Origin: an uncultured Fidelibacterota bacterium
GTDB taxonomy: Bacteria; Fidelibacterota; Marinisomatia; Marinisomatales; TCS55
DNA length: 64,000 nt
Direction of reading: 5' to 3'
NCBI GenBank assembly: GCA_902615915.1
Contig: CACMQQ010000009.1
Location: forward strand, 1-64,000
Part shown: positions 1 to 11,508 of the stretch, piece by piece
Numbering within the stretch: the first letter of the stretch is position 1
How the letters are laid out: each line of letters starts with the position of its first letter
The notes under the pieces: model-generated
Told to the model about the DNA's origin: nothing
What the model saw: the letters and a program-made list of their open reading frames with translations, nothing else
The model's database searches: none
Position numbers and translations under genes: made by a program

Positions 1-3000
1 TCACTTGTGGTCACCTTTACCGCAAGCGAAGCGACGAGTGATTTTGCAGCAAATGACATTACCGTATCAGGCGGCGCGATAAGCAATTTTACCGCTACCA
101 GCTCAACGGTGTATAGCGCCACATTCAAGCCATCTGCAGCAGGCGCAACGACCATTGATGTGGCTGCCAACAAATTTACCGATGCGGTAGGGAACAACAA
201 CACCGCCGCTACCCAGTTCAACTGGACCTACGATGGGGTCAAGCCGATCATAGTGATCACTGCTTCAGATGGAACCAATGCTGTTGCTAATAATGATACC
301 ACCAATGATGCAACCTTAACGGTCACCTTTACCTCAAGTAAGGCAACCACCAACTTTGCCGCAAGCGACATCACCGTCACAGGCGGTGCGATCAGTAATT
401 TTGCTGCCACTAGCTCCACCGTTTATACCGCCACCTTTACCCCAAGCGCAGCAGGAGCCACCACCATTGATGTGGGTGATGATAAATTTACCGATACATT
501 GGGCAATCCCAATGCCTCTAGCACTCAATTCAAATGGACCTATGACAATATCAAACCGGTTCCTTCCATTGTTGTTTCCAATAAAGCGGGAACCGTAATA
601 GTCAATGGCGCCACTACGGGAGACGACAGTTTGCATGCCGCGATCAGTATTTCTGAGCCTATTGCTGGGTTTGATCTATCATACTTTACTTTTACAGGCA
701 ATGGGTCAGCCAGCGATCTTGTCTCGGTCAATGATACCTCTAAAACGTTGAAGTTGATAGCGAGTGCATCTGGAACGATCACCGCTTCGATCCCCGCTGA
801 TAAGATATTTGACCTTGCTGGGAACGGCAATGAAGCGATCTCTTTTACTTGGACCTATGATGGCACTGCACCATCTGTGAGTTCCGTCACCGCACTTATC
901 GCTGACGGTTCGTATATTGAAGGTCAGCAAATTCCTATTGCTCTGATCTTCACTGAGAAGGTAACAGTGGTTGATACTCCTACATTAGCTATTCCACCAG
1001 GACCTTTTGGCCATCAAGTACCCTACGCTAGCGGATCGGGGTCCGATACGTTGATCTTCAATTATGTTATTCAAGAGGGGCACAATGCTAATGATCTAGG
1101 CTACTCATCGTCTAGCGCACTTTCATTGAATGGGGGATCGATCAAGGATAGCTATACCAATGCGGCCAATCTATCGTTACCGGCCCCAGGTGAGAGCGGT
1201 TCCTTATCTGCCAACAAGAATATTGTGATCGACACCTCTGATCCGATCTTCGTTATTACGGCAACCAATGCATCAAATGAAAATATTCCAAGCACATCGC
1301 TTACCAATGATACCCCGCTAAACTTAACCTTTACAGCATCTGAGCCTATATCTGGATTTGATCAAAGCGATATAGCGGTCTCAGGGTCTGCTGTTTTATC
1401 TGAATTCAGTGCTACCTCTTCAACTGTTTTTACGGCTAAGTTAACCCTCAATGCTGATGAAAGGTTGACCATCAACATTCCAGAAAATGCAGCAAAAGAT
1501 GGAGCTGGAAATGCCAATGACGCAGCTAATGAGTTTGAACTGACCTATGATGGCACTGCCCCAACAGTCACTATAACAGCGCTTAATTTTGCTGGCAATG
1601 CGATCGCTTCTGGAGACACCACCAGCGATGATAGTTTAAAACTAATTTTTACTTCGAGCGAGACCTTCTATGGTTTTGCGGCCAGTGATATTTCAGCAAA
1701 CAATGGAAGCATAAGCGACTTTACATTTGTCAATGATACGGTCTACACAGCGACCTACAAACCATCCGATGTTGGGGTTAATACGATATTGGTTGATCAA
1801 AATGTATTTACCGATCAAACAGGAAATACCAATTCCGCATCATCGCCCTTTGTTTGGAGATACGATGATCTTGCTCCTGCGCAAATTGTTAATGTGACAT
1901 CCTACACCCAAGATGGGTTATACGGCATAGGGGATAAGATCGACATCACAATGCAATTCAATAAGTTAGTGGCCGTAACGGGATCTCCTCAGCTTGCTAT
2001 GGCGACCGGATCGGTCAGCGGGTCGGCCAATGCCAAGCAAAGCGCTTTGTCTTTTTATGTATCCTTTGAGTATATGGTAGAGGAGGGGCACTCATCGTTA
2101 GATCTCGATTATCTCAGCACTAGCGCCCTTACCCTGAATAATGGATCTATTCTAGACGCTAATCAAATTGGAGCCAACCTGACCTTACCTGATCTTAGTT
2201 CGAAGAGTGCATTGTCCAGTCAAAAGAACATCGTTATAGACGGGATTGCGCCCACAGCAATCAGCCAGATCAACTTCAAACCTTTAGATGGACAGATCGA
2301 GCTAGAACTGCCGGCTAAAAGTGCATCCGATGTTGTTAGATATCGCATTTACCGCTCCACTTCACCTGATTTTAACGTCTCTAGCGAGACCAAGGTGGAT
2401 TCTGTCAGCGCTTCTGATACTGCGGTCAATTGGGCAGATAGCGGTCTATCCAATGTGACCACGTATTATTACCGGATCGTAGCGGTTGATCTTGCGGGTA
2501 ACGTCAGTGTGCCTTCTGGTGAGTTCGCCATAAAGCCGATCCCAAGACCTCTTGCTAGCAGTATTAAACATGGAACGCCCGATAGCGTCAATACTACTGG
2601 TTTTATCAACCAAACGTCAACTCTCTCTGCGCATTGGAACGCATTTATAAGCGAGGTGGCAGTCACGTATTACTATGCGATCGGTCAAACAGATAAGAAC
2701 GACATTAAGGATTGGACTGCGATAGGAGCGGATACGTCACTCAAGGCGACCGAACTTAATCTTATCGATGAAAAGAAATATACCGTAAGCACTTATGCGG
2801 TCAATATCCATGGTTCCGTATCTGACACTGTCACAAGTAGCGGGGTGGTAGTAGATCTAGAGGATCCGCAGGTCACCGCTTTCGTACCGAGTAGCGGTCT
2901 AGATAGCTTAGGATCCAGCTCTCAAGCCGGTACAGTTTGGTTAAAGGCTGGACAGCGATTGACGGTCACAGGATCGGGAGCAGATAACAACACGGTTCAG

Positions 3001-5010
3001 GCCTTTGAATTTGCGGTAGGTACAACCCCTGGCGCTGAGGACATATTCAGCTGGATCAGCTCCATTAATTCCAGTTTTAGCTTGGATGTTTCGCAGCTTC
3101 CTGAGAATATCTTACTTTATGCCAACTTAAGAGTGCGCGATGTTGCTGGTAATCGTTCATCTATTGTGTCCAGTACTCCATTCAAGATCGACATCACACT
3201 TCCAAAAGCAGGTATCGCTAGCGCAGGAAAACCCTATCAACAAGATCCGGACACTTTGCGCTTGAATTGGAGCGGATTTGAGGATAGTGGTAGTGGCATC
3301 GCTTTCTATGAATACAGCATTGGAAACCAAGCCCTATTAAAGGATATTGTATCGCCTACCAAGGTGGGTCTTGATACCTCGATCGTTGTTACGAATTTGA
3401 ATTTGCGGGAGAACCAACGCGCATTTGCAACGATCACCGCAACCGATAGTGCGGGAAATAGTATTATGGTATCTGCTGCTCCGGTGACAGTAGATCGTAG
3501 TGGACCGCTTGCAGGTGCGATAAACAATGGTACGATCCCTGGCACCAATGCGATCGCAGATCCCCTTCAAGCCACCGTTCAATGGACACCATTCACCGAT
3601 CAAGCAGGCATTGATCTATATCAGGTGGCAATGGGTAGTGGCTCGAATCCCTTCTCCATCTCAGGATGGAATGATCTCGAGCCCAGTGGAAACACATTGA
3701 ATAGTTTTACTTTTAGTGCTCTTGAATTGAAGGAGAATATTGATTATTTTTATACCATTCGCGCTCGTGATAGCGCAGGAAACCTTTCGCGAAATGTAGC
3801 CTCCAAGATCTTTAATCTCGATATTACGCCTCCATCAATGATATCCAACAGCTTGCAAGAGGGGTCATTGCTCTCTGTCAGGCAGCCGCAGGTCATTAAT
3901 TTTGAAATGAGTGAGCCGATCGCTGATTATGCGATAGAGATCACTTCTGAACGTGTAGGGGGCACCAACATCAATTCCACTACCACTATCAATGGTAAAG
4001 TGGTCAGTGTTACACTTAAGCCACCGTTCACTAGTTTGGATCGGATATTCGTTTCCTTGTCCACGACAGACCTATTGGGTAACAAGAATACCAGCACGCA
4101 GGTAGAGGATATGACCTTTATGTATGAGGTATCGATACTGGGAGATTATAATTTGGATGACGTTATCAATGCCCTAGATATTCAGCGCTTTGTTGTCAGT
4201 TGGAATGAAAAGGATTACATCAATGAGATGGGCCCGATCACTGGTGCGTTCCCTTACGTTAGATTGGTACCCGATGGGACCTTTAACTTGCGCGATGGAA
4301 TGGCCCTTATCCGATCCTGGAGATGGTTCATGGATAACAGCTCTCCTCAAATGATAGCAAGACGAGCCGCAGAATGGGGCGATCCGATCACTATGAACCT
4401 CTTAACGGATAAGATACAGTTTCAACTGCCCGATGGCAGTCATGCCGTGGATATGGAGCTTCGCTATCCAATGGATGTTGCTCAACTCGTTCATCAGGAT
4501 GAAGGAATGCAAAGGAGTGAACGTTTTACCGCTTCCTATCTAGATACTATCAATAACGCGTTGATTATCTCAAGTGCTAGTTATAATACGATCGCTGCAC
4601 CGATTGCTTTCGATTTAAAGAGATTGGTGTTAGATCGGTCCTTTGAGCTTGAGATCGATTATACGTTCTATGATAAGGATGGCAATATTATTTCAGAAGG
4701 ACTTGCGATACAAGAAGTCACTCCACTACCAGAAGAGTTTGCTTTGCATGCCAACTATCCTAATCCTTTTAATCCATCGACCACCTTTGCTTATGACCTA
4801 CCCAGGGATTCACGGGTCAGGATCGTTATCTATGATGTGATGGGTAGGGAAGTGGTGCGTTTAGCCGATCAGGAGATCGCAGCTGGTCGACACACGGTCA
4901 AATGGAATGCTAAGAATGCCAACGGAACCCGGATAGCGCCTGGTGTTTATTTTTACCAGATACAAGCAGAAGGCTTTGTAAGAACTAGGAAGATGGTCCT
5001 CTTAAAGTGA
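1..5010 (+). CDS. Giant secreted Ig-like repeat protein with T9SS sorting domain (5' end outside window)
   Basis: The frame is open from base 1, so only the C-terminal part of about 1,669 residues is visible. It carries successive bacterial Ig-like repeats of about 105 residues that close with a W-x-YD motif (bases 10-240, 322-555, then to 870, 1560 and 1878). These are interleaved with a second Ig-like type ending in KNIVID (to about 1236 and 2250). A fibronectin-III-like domain follows (about 2255-2540), then more FN3/Ig-like segments. At 4141-4330 there is a dockerin-like pair of calcium-loop segments (GDYNLDDVINALDI, then DGTFNLRDGMALI). The last 94 residues are a FlgD-like T9SS type A domain with NYPNPFNPSTT and a terminal KMVLLK. 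This predicts export through the outer membrane and surface attachment or release. An adhesin-like or binding role is inference. GC is visibly higher than in most of the window. Confidence 0.85.
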   Translation, partial: SLVVTFTASEATSDFAANDITVSGGAISNFTATSSTVYSATFKPSAAGATTIDVAANKFTDAVGNNNTAATQFNWTYDGVKPIIVITASDGTNAVANNDTTNDATLTVTFTSSKATTNFAASDITVTGGAISNFAATSSTVYTATFTPSAAGATTIDVGDDKFTDTLGNPNASSTQFKWTYDNIKPVPSIVVSNKAGTVIVNGATTGDDSLHAAISISEPIAGFDLSYFTFTGNGSASDLVSVNDTSKTLKLIASASGTITASIPADKIFDLAGNGNEAISFTWTYDGTAPSVSSVTALIADGSYIEGQQIPIALIFTEKVTVVDTPTLAIPPGPFGHQVPYASGSGSDTLIFNYVIQEGHNANDLGYSSSSALSLNGGSIKDSYTNAANLSLPAPGESGSLSANKNIVIDTSDPIFVITATNASNENIPSTSLTNDTPLNLTFTASEPISGFDQSDIAVSGSAVLSEFSATSSTVFTAKLTLNADERLTINIPENAAKDGAGNANDAANEFELTYDGTAPTVTITALNFAGNAIASGDTTSDDSLKLIFTSSETFYGFAASDISANNGSISDFTFVNDTVYTATYKPSDVGVNTILVDQNVFTDQTGNTNSASSPFVWRYDDLAPAQIVNVTSYTQDGLYGIGDKIDITMQFNKLVAVTGSPQLAMATGSVSGSANAKQSALSFYVSFEYMVEEGHSSLDLDYLSTSALTLNNGSILDANQIGANLTLPDLSSKSALSSQKNIVIDGIAPTAISQINFKPLDGQIELELPAKSASDVVRYRIYRSTSPDFNVSSETKVDSVSASDTAVNWADSGLSNVTTYYYRIVAVDLAGNVSVPSGEFAIKPIPRPLASSIKHGTPDSVNTTGFINQTSTLSAHWNAFISEVAVTYYYAIGQTDKNDIKDWTAIGADTSLKATELNLIDEKKYTVSTYAVNIHGSVSDTVTSSGVVVDLEDPQVTAFVPSSGLDSLGSSSQAGTVWLKAGQRLTVTGSGADNNTVQAFEFAVGTTPGAEDIFSWISSINSSFSLDVSQLPENILLYANLRVRDVAGNRSSIVSSTPFKIDITLPKAGIASAGKPYQQDPDTLRLNWSGFEDSGSGIAFYEYSIGNQALLKDIVSPTKVGLDTSIVVTNLNLRENQRAFATITATDSAGNSIMVSAAPVTVDRSGPLAGAINNGTIPGTNAIADPLQATVQWTPFTDQAGIDLYQVAMGSGSNPFSISGWNDLEPSGNTLNSFTFSALELKENIDYFYTIRARDSAGNLSRNVASKIFNLDITPPSMISNSLQEGSLLSVRQPQVINFEMSEPIADYAIEITSERVGGTNINSTTTINGKVVSVTLKPPFTSLDRIFVSLSTTDLLGNKNTSTQVEDMTFMYEVSILGDYNLDDVINALDIQRFVVSWNEKDYINEMGPITGAFPYVRLVPDGTFNLRDGMALIRSWRWFMDNSSPQMIARRAAEWGDPITMNLLTDKIQFQLPDGSHAVDMELRYPMDVAQLVHQDEGMQRSERFTASYLDTINNALIISSASYNTIAAPIAFDLKRLVLDRSFELEIDYTFYDKDGNIISEGLAIQEVTPLPEEFALHANYPNPFNPSTTFAYDLPRDSRVRIVIYDVMGREVVRLADQEIAAGRHTVKWNAKNANGTRIAPGVYFYQIQAEGFVRTRKMVLLK
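10..633 (+). repeat. Tandem Ig-like coding repeat, two adjacent units of about 312 bp
   Basis: The block opening at base 10 (gtcacctttacc) recurs at base 322 in the same frame, and the two copies stay similar in DNA over most of about 312 bases. Examples are the segments around 70-122 and 383-434. Later units (from about 631, 1320 and 1640) are recognisable only at protein level. This suggests a fairly recent duplication of one Ig-like module. Confidence 0.7.
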
Positions 5011-5032
5011 CCTGATATAGCCCACTTCGTTC

Positions 5033-6211
5033 ATGAAAAGATTTTTATTATTAATAAGTTTATTGTTGCTTGCGTGTGAGGACGAATCGAGTGAGAACTG
5101 CCCTACGCCAACTAGCGGCGCTTTTACCAAAGTGCAACTACGGGGTACGATCACAAAAGATTCCATAAATTCCTTGCGGGCAGATTTTGGCATCGAGGAT
5201 AAGTACGAAGCAATTTACGACGTATCGGTCGTTGCGGTTGAGTACGAGACCTTAGGCCCAAAAGGAGAAGAGATCATCGCTTCAGGTGCGGTATATATCC
5301 CCGTTAAAGAGGATAAGGAACCCATGTCATTGATATCCGGTCAGCATGGACTCACCATCAAAAAGTATGATGTTCCCTCCGTGATACCATCCTATGGCTA
5401 CTTTGGATTTTTTGGAGCAGCGATCGGTTATGCAGCTATACAGCCGGACTTTGTGGGTCTTGGTACCTCAGACTATCCCTTTTATCCGTTCGGTCAAAAA
5501 GCAAATGGTAGAGCTTTGGTGGATATGGCGGATGGAATGATGACCTATGCTTGTGAGAATGATATCAATCTGAACGATAACTTCTTTGTGATGGGTTATT
5601 CAGATGGTGGGTATAATTCCATTGCCATGCATCAGGAAATGACCAACAATCCTCGCTCCTTCAATATCGATGCCAGTGTGGTCTTTGCAGGATTCTTTAA
5701 CTTAGAAAGACCAGCAGGACTTCAATTTCCAGATGAGATCCCTAATCCAGCTTGGACGGTATTTCCTATTTACGCGATGGATCAAGTACATAACTTAGGT
5801 CTAATGGATAAGGTCATTCGTTCTCCTTATTTAGAGAAATTATCGAATACTTTTTCAGGGCAATACGACCAAGTAGCGATCAACAGCCGCTTAACGACTG
5901 TAACGCAAGATCTATTTACTAGTGCTTTTATAAACGATTACGATACCTCATCCATATTTGATGCTTACAAACAGCAACTGAAAGATCAATCCTTCAAAGA
6001 TGTTAGGATAAGTGGAGATCTGTTGCTTATTCATAGCAAGGAAGATGAAGTAGTACCATACTCTGAAAGCGTCAATTTACATGACGCTCTTCAAGCAAAT
6101 GGGCAAAAGGTAGAGTTACAGTTACTTGAGACCGGCAGACATAGCCCCGTTGATTATGCACCTGGTATCATTTCTGCGCTTGATTGGTTAAAGCAGTACG
6201 ACCAAGACTAA
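5033..6211 (+). CDS. Secreted alpha/beta-hydrolase lipoprotein (lipase/esterase-like)
   Basis: A lipoprotein signal (MKRFLLLISLLLLAC, Cys at residue 15) precedes an alpha/beta-hydrolase domain. The nucleophile elbow is GYSDGG with Ser190. Asp338 sits in HSKEDEVVP and His370 in TGRHSP, which completes a plausible Ser-Asp-His triad in the right order. The GQHG and PDFVGLGTSDYP segments resemble secreted lipase/prolyl-peptidase-type hydrolases, where the acyl-enzyme reaction releases an ester or peptide product. The protein would be tethered to a membrane in the envelope. It lies 22 bases after the giant T9SS protein and in the same direction, so they may be co-transcribed. The substrate cannot be told from the sequence. 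Confidence 0.8.
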   Translation: MKRFLLLISLLLLACEDESSENCPTPTSGAFTKVQLRGTITKDSINSLRADFGIEDKYEAIYDVSVVAVEYETLGPKGEEIIASGAVYIPVKEDKEPMSLISGQHGLTIKKYDVPSVIPSYGYFGFFGAAIGYAAIQPDFVGLGTSDYPFYPFGQKANGRALVDMADGMMTYACENDINLNDNFFVMGYSDGGYNSIAMHQEMTNNPRSFNIDASVVFAGFFNLERPAGLQFPDEIPNPAWTVFPIYAMDQVHNLGLMDKVIRSPYLEKLSNTFSGQYDQVAINSRLTTVTQDLFTSAFINDYDTSSIFDAYKQQLKDQSFKDVRISGDLLLIHSKEDEVVPYSESVNLHDALQANGQKVELQLLETGRHSPVDYAPGIISALDWLKQYDQD

Positions 6212-6252
6212 CGATTGGATTGAAACCCAATTCTCATTAACATGCACTAGGC

Positions 6253-7329
6253 ATGGATAATCAAAAAACAATTACACTCACCATCTTACCTGGAGACGGA
6301 ATTGGTTCAGAGGTGATGGATGCAGCGCTTTTGGTGTTGGATGCGATCTCCAAGAAAAAAGGATTCAATTTCGATCTAAAGCACGAGCTTGCAGGAGGAG
6401 TCTCGATCGATAAACACAATTCTCCTTTAACCGATTCTGTCTTGCAAACCTGTTACGATAGCGATGCTGTTTTATTAGGAGCGCTAGGGGGGCCCAAGTG
6501 GGATGATCTGCCGCATGATCAAAAACCGGAAATGGGATTCTTAAAGTTAAGAAAAGGCTTAGACCTATTTGCCAACTTACGCCCTGCGATACCATTTGAT
6601 GCTTTATTGAATGCATCATCCTTAAAAAAAGAGGTGATCAAGGATACCAATATCATGATCGTGCGCGAGCTTGCGGGTGGCATATATTTTGGAGAGCCCC
6701 GCAGTTATGGTGAAGAGGAAGCCTATAATACCTTGCGTTATAACCGGCATGAGATCGAAAGGATATCTAAAATGGCCTTTGAACTTGCTAAAGCGAGATC
6801 TGGCAAGGTAACATCGGTCGATAAGGCTAATGTATTAGAAAGCTCACAATTTTGGCGCGATCAGGTTCGCAAGATACATAGTCAATACTCTGATATCGTG
6901 CTCAATGATATGCTAGCAGATAATGCTGCGATGCAGCTTGTGCGCGACCCTAGACAATTTGATGTTATCTTGACTCAAAATCTTTTTGGAGATATACTAA
7001 GCGATATTACGGCTATGATCACTGGCAGTTTAGGGATGTTGCCTTCAGCAAGTATTGGATCAAAACATGCCATGTACGAACCTGTTCATGGGACCGCTCC
7101 TGAGATCGCTGGTAAGAATATCGCTAATCCTATCGCTATGATCGCATCCTTATCGATGATGCTTGAATTTACGTTTAAGGATACAAAAACCTCTCAAGAG
7201 CTTGACCGTTCTATTTCGCAAGTATTGAATGAGGGTATGCGCACTCAAGATATTGCGCAAGCTGGAGATAATGTGCTCAAGACCCAAGAGATGGCGCAAG
7301 CGATCATAGACGTTTTCTTGAGCTTTTGA
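6253..7329 (+). CDS. leuB: 3-isopropylmalate dehydrogenase
   Basis: LeuB oxidatively decarboxylates 3-isopropylmalate to 2-oxoisocaproate with NAD+ in cytoplasmic leucine synthesis. The 358 residues match the usual family length. Visible hallmarks are LPGDGIG at the N terminus, LGALGGPKWD, the substrate-binding LFANLRPA, ELAGGIYFGEPR, the metal-binding block DILSDITAMITGSLGMLPS, and YEPVHGTAPEIAGKNIANP. The motifs fit LeuB better than isocitrate or tartrate dehydrogenase. No leuA, leuC or leuD lies in the window, so it is an orphan here. ATG start 41 bases after the preceding stop; stop is TGA. Confidence 0.95.
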   Translation: MDNQKTITLTILPGDGIGSEVMDAALLVLDAISKKKGFNFDLKHELAGGVSIDKHNSPLTDSVLQTCYDSDAVLLGALGGPKWDDLPHDQKPEMGFLKLRKGLDLFANLRPAIPFDALLNASSLKKEVIKDTNIMIVRELAGGIYFGEPRSYGEEEAYNTLRYNRHEIERISKMAFELAKARSGKVTSVDKANVLESSQFWRDQVRKIHSQYSDIVLNDMLADNAAMQLVRDPRQFDVILTQNLFGDILSDITAMITGSLGMLPSASIGSKHAMYEPVHGTAPEIAGKNIANPIAMIASLSMMLEFTFKDTKTSQELDRSISQVLNEGMRTQDIAQAGDNVLKTQEMAQAIIDVFLSF

Positions 7330-7350
7330 TAGTCATCTTTCCTTAAAAAA

Positions 7351-7364
7351 GTATTTTAAAATAC
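7351..7364. promoter_or_regulatory. 14-bp perfect palindrome between leuB and the M24 gene
   Basis: The intergenic region of about 120 bases holds GTATTTTAAAATAC, a perfect inverted repeat. It lies 86 bases upstream of the preferred M24 start. It could be an operator or a chance AT-rich palindrome. No regulator can be assigned. Confidence 0.25.
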
Positions 7365-7449
7365 CAATCCCTTCTTAAGTTTGATCAAAGCTGCTTTACT
7401 TGCGGCACGAATTTTTTAGCGCAAAATATCAATAACAATGGAGGGAGTT

Positions 7450-8847
7450 ATGGCACTTGCCAGAAGAAATTTCATTAAGAGCTTAGGTCTTGGATTGGCC
7501 TCTGCGAGTTTAAACGCAAAAAACATTACAAGCTTTGGTTCATCAAATTCAGAGTCACTATTTGTTACGGATAGGGATCATCCCACACCTTCCCCCAAAG
7601 GTTATGATCGATTACCTTTAGAGTGGTATCAAAAGCGAGTTCAAACTTTAAAAGATAATTTAGCCAAGGACAAAATTGATGCCATCTTATTAGAAAGTGA
7701 CGTCAATAAGGTGTATTTCTCGGGTTGTTTTCGCGGTAGTGGTAAAAGAACTACGTGGGTCCTCTTTCCCACAAAAGAGACCGATACAGCTTATTGGTTC
7801 TCTCCCGGGCTTGATCGTGATCTGATATCATCATGGTGGAGCACAGAAAACAACTATTACTTTTGCTTTCCGCATGGTGAAGGGGGATTTCCTAATAAAG
7901 GGCAGGTGGTAAAAGGAAGAACGGTCGATCTCTTTGATTGGTTGTTGACCCATCTTAAAAAGAAAGGTTATAAAGGTAAAAAGATCGCAACCGATATGCA
8001 TCTTACCAATGATCAATTGAAAAAGGTAAAGAAATATCTACCCAGGACCAAATTTATCAATATCAGCAGTGCGTGTGAAAAAATGCGCATAATCAAGACT
8101 AATGAGGAGATAGCGTTAACGCAAAGAGCTTATCGATATTTTGATAAGATACACGCTTTTGCAAGAGATTACATTCTAGAACGCGGCACTGACACTACCG
8201 ACTTTGAGATCGGACAAGCATTGCAGACCTACGGTATCAATCTTTTAATGAAAGATATCTACCATGATGGAAAACCGCATAACGCTGTAGGTATGCTAGT
8301 GACCTCTGAGTATGTTCGTGCAGGCGTGTCCACAGCCTACCCTCATCCCAATCAACTTTTTTATAATAAAGTGAAAAAAGGTGAAGCGGTTTATGTCAAT
8401 ACCGATATCAAGATTGGTGGATGCGGGGGAGAAGGATATAGAAATTATCAGATCGATCCAGTTTCACCTTTTCAAGATAAAATGTGGTCTGTTGTTGCAG
8501 AGACCGTTCAGATAATGGTGGAGGAGACCAAACCCGGAGTCTTATGTTCGGATGTTGCTTATAAAGTACATAAACATCAAGTGGATAACGGGATGCAAGA
8601 TTATATCTATCACAGACCAGGCCATGGAACAGGTTTTAATTTTGAAGGACATCAAGCACCTTACTTCTCACTGGGAGACCACACACCCATTGAGGAAGGA
8701 ATGATGTTCAGTGTTGAGCCCGGCTTGTATGATTCCAGCAGAGGAATCGGTATCAATCCCAGTGACAATTTACTTGTGACTGAAAAAAGCGCTGTACTGC
8801 AATCACGAATACCTTTTTCAAAGGAATGGAGTTATCTGAGCATATAA
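7450..8847 (+). CDS. Tat-exported M24 family (Xaa-Pro aminopeptidase-like) protein with altered metal site
   Basis: An upstream ATG at 7438 exists, but 7450 is preferred. It has GGAGGG five bases upstream and begins MALARRNFIKSLGLG, a twin-arginine signal. The C-terminal half has the pita-bread fold signature of aminopeptidase P/creatinase: NTDIKIGG (Asp319 in 7450 numbering), HRPGHGTGFNFEGH (His392) and FSVEPGLY (Glu423). The second Asp of the dinuclear site is not obvious (Glu328 or no ligand), and the last ligand Glu, usually in RIED, is Ser438 in INPSDNLLVTE. It may therefore act as a mononuclear or creatinase-like enzyme, or be non-catalytic. An N-terminal creatinase-like domain covers roughly residues 50-210. 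It is followed by a strong terminator. Confidence 0.8.
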   Translation: MALARRNFIKSLGLGLASASLNAKNITSFGSSNSESLFVTDRDHPTPSPKGYDRLPLEWYQKRVQTLKDNLAKDKIDAILLESDVNKVYFSGCFRGSGKRTTWVLFPTKETDTAYWFSPGLDRDLISSWWSTENNYYFCFPHGEGGFPNKGQVVKGRTVDLFDWLLTHLKKKGYKGKKIATDMHLTNDQLKKVKKYLPRTKFINISSACEKMRIIKTNEEIALTQRAYRYFDKIHAFARDYILERGTDTTDFEIGQALQTYGINLLMKDIYHDGKPHNAVGMLVTSEYVRAGVSTAYPHPNQLFYNKVKKGEAVYVNTDIKIGGCGGEGYRNYQIDPVSPFQDKMWSVVAETVQIMVEETKPGVLCSDVAYKVHKHQVDNGMQDYIYHRPGHGTGFNFEGHQAPYFSLGDHTPIEEGMMFSVEPGLYDSSRGIGINPSDNLLVTEKSAVLQSRIPFSKEWSYLSI

Positions 8848-8848
8848 C

Positions 8849-8877
8849 AAAAAAGAGCCCCAAAGGGGCTCTTTTTT
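8849..8877. terminator. Bidirectional intrinsic terminator between convergent M24 and katG genes
   Basis: A perfect 7-bp GC-rich stem (GAGCCCC at 8855-8861, GGGGCTC at 8865-8871) has a 3-base AAA loop. It is flanked by an A-run at 8849-8854 and a T-run at 8872-8877. Read on either strand it gives a hairpin followed by uridines, so it can end both the M24 transcript and the opposing perR-katG transcript. A second small hairpin (TTCTGC/GCAGAA, 8882-8898) lies just inside on the katG side. Confidence 0.95.
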
Positions 8878-8915
8878 AAGCTTCTGCAAAAAGCAGAAAC
8901 GGATTTTGTTTTTTT

Positions 8916-11045
<2,130 letters not shown>

Positions 11046-11058
11046 TTATTAAGTCCTT

Positions 11059-11424
11059 TTAATTGTGTTTAGAACATGTACCGATGAAGGTGATGTTTAT
11101 ATCATCTACATCGAAGTTATATTTTGATTTTACATTTTTTTTCATCGCCTCATTTGCAACGGGTATATCAATCAAAGTATCGCATATTTTGCATTTGAGG
11201 TGGTTGTGTGGTTCTATATTGCAATCATATCGTACCACATTGTTATCCTTGACAGTTTGGATCTTACCAAGATTTTCAAGCAGACCTAAATTGCGATAAA
11301 CCGTACCAAGGCTGATCGCTTTAATCTTCTTTTGGGCTTTGTTATGAATCCATTCCGCAGTAGGATGTGTTTTAGTACTGCGTACTATATCTAAGATAAT
11401 TTCTCTCTGATAGCTATATCTCAC
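11059..11424 (-). CDS. Fur-family regulator, PerR-like
   Basis: A short winged-helix protein (121 residues) with the Fur-family order: a DNA-binding domain (QREIILDIV, HPTAEWIH, SLGTVYRNLGLLE) and then a metal-binding dimerisation domain. Residues equivalent to the PerR regulatory site are visible: His in THPTA, Asp in VRYD, the paired His in PHNHLKC, and Asp in LIDIP. The Asp rather than Glu in RYD favours PerR over Fur. The first structural zinc pair CKIC is present, but the second CxxC is reduced to a single Cys (GTCSKHN). The start is GTG, because an in-frame stop lies 13 bases upstream. Its position directly upstream of katG supports a peroxide-sensing repressor role, although function is inferred. 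Confidence 0.85.
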   Translation of the reverse strand: MRYSYQREIILDIVRSTKTHPTAEWIHNKAQKKIKAISLGTVYRNLGLLENLGKIQTVKDNNVVRYDCNIEPHNHLKCKICDTLIDIPVANEAMKKNVKSKYNFDVDDINITFIGTCSKHN

Positions 11425-11430
11425 ACTATA

Positions 11431-11445
11431 ATTTATTTAATAAAT
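11431..11445. promoter_or_regulatory. Putative PerR/Fur box upstream of perR-katG
   Basis: A perfect 7-1-7 inverted repeat, ATTTATT-T-AATAAAT, starts 6 bases upstream of the regulator's GTG. This is the same architecture as the known PerR box (7-1-7, AT-rich), with different bases at some positions. It suggests autoregulation of the perR-katG operon. It is AT-rich in an AT-rich region, so chance remains possible. Confidence 0.5.
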
Positions 11446-11508
11446 AGTAATCATTCCTAATAAATAATTATTCCTATTTTTATTTAATCTAAATAAATAA
11501 TTTTAGAT

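Noticed and set aside
228-930. Several overlapping minus-strand frames of 63-100 residues
   Set aside because: Shadows of the repetitive Ig-like coding sequence, which has a clear coding frame on the plus strand.
10-1900. Possible CRISPR-like spaced repeats
   Set aside because: The periodicity of about 312 bases is in frame and encodes Ig-like domains; there is no short repeat-spacer pattern.
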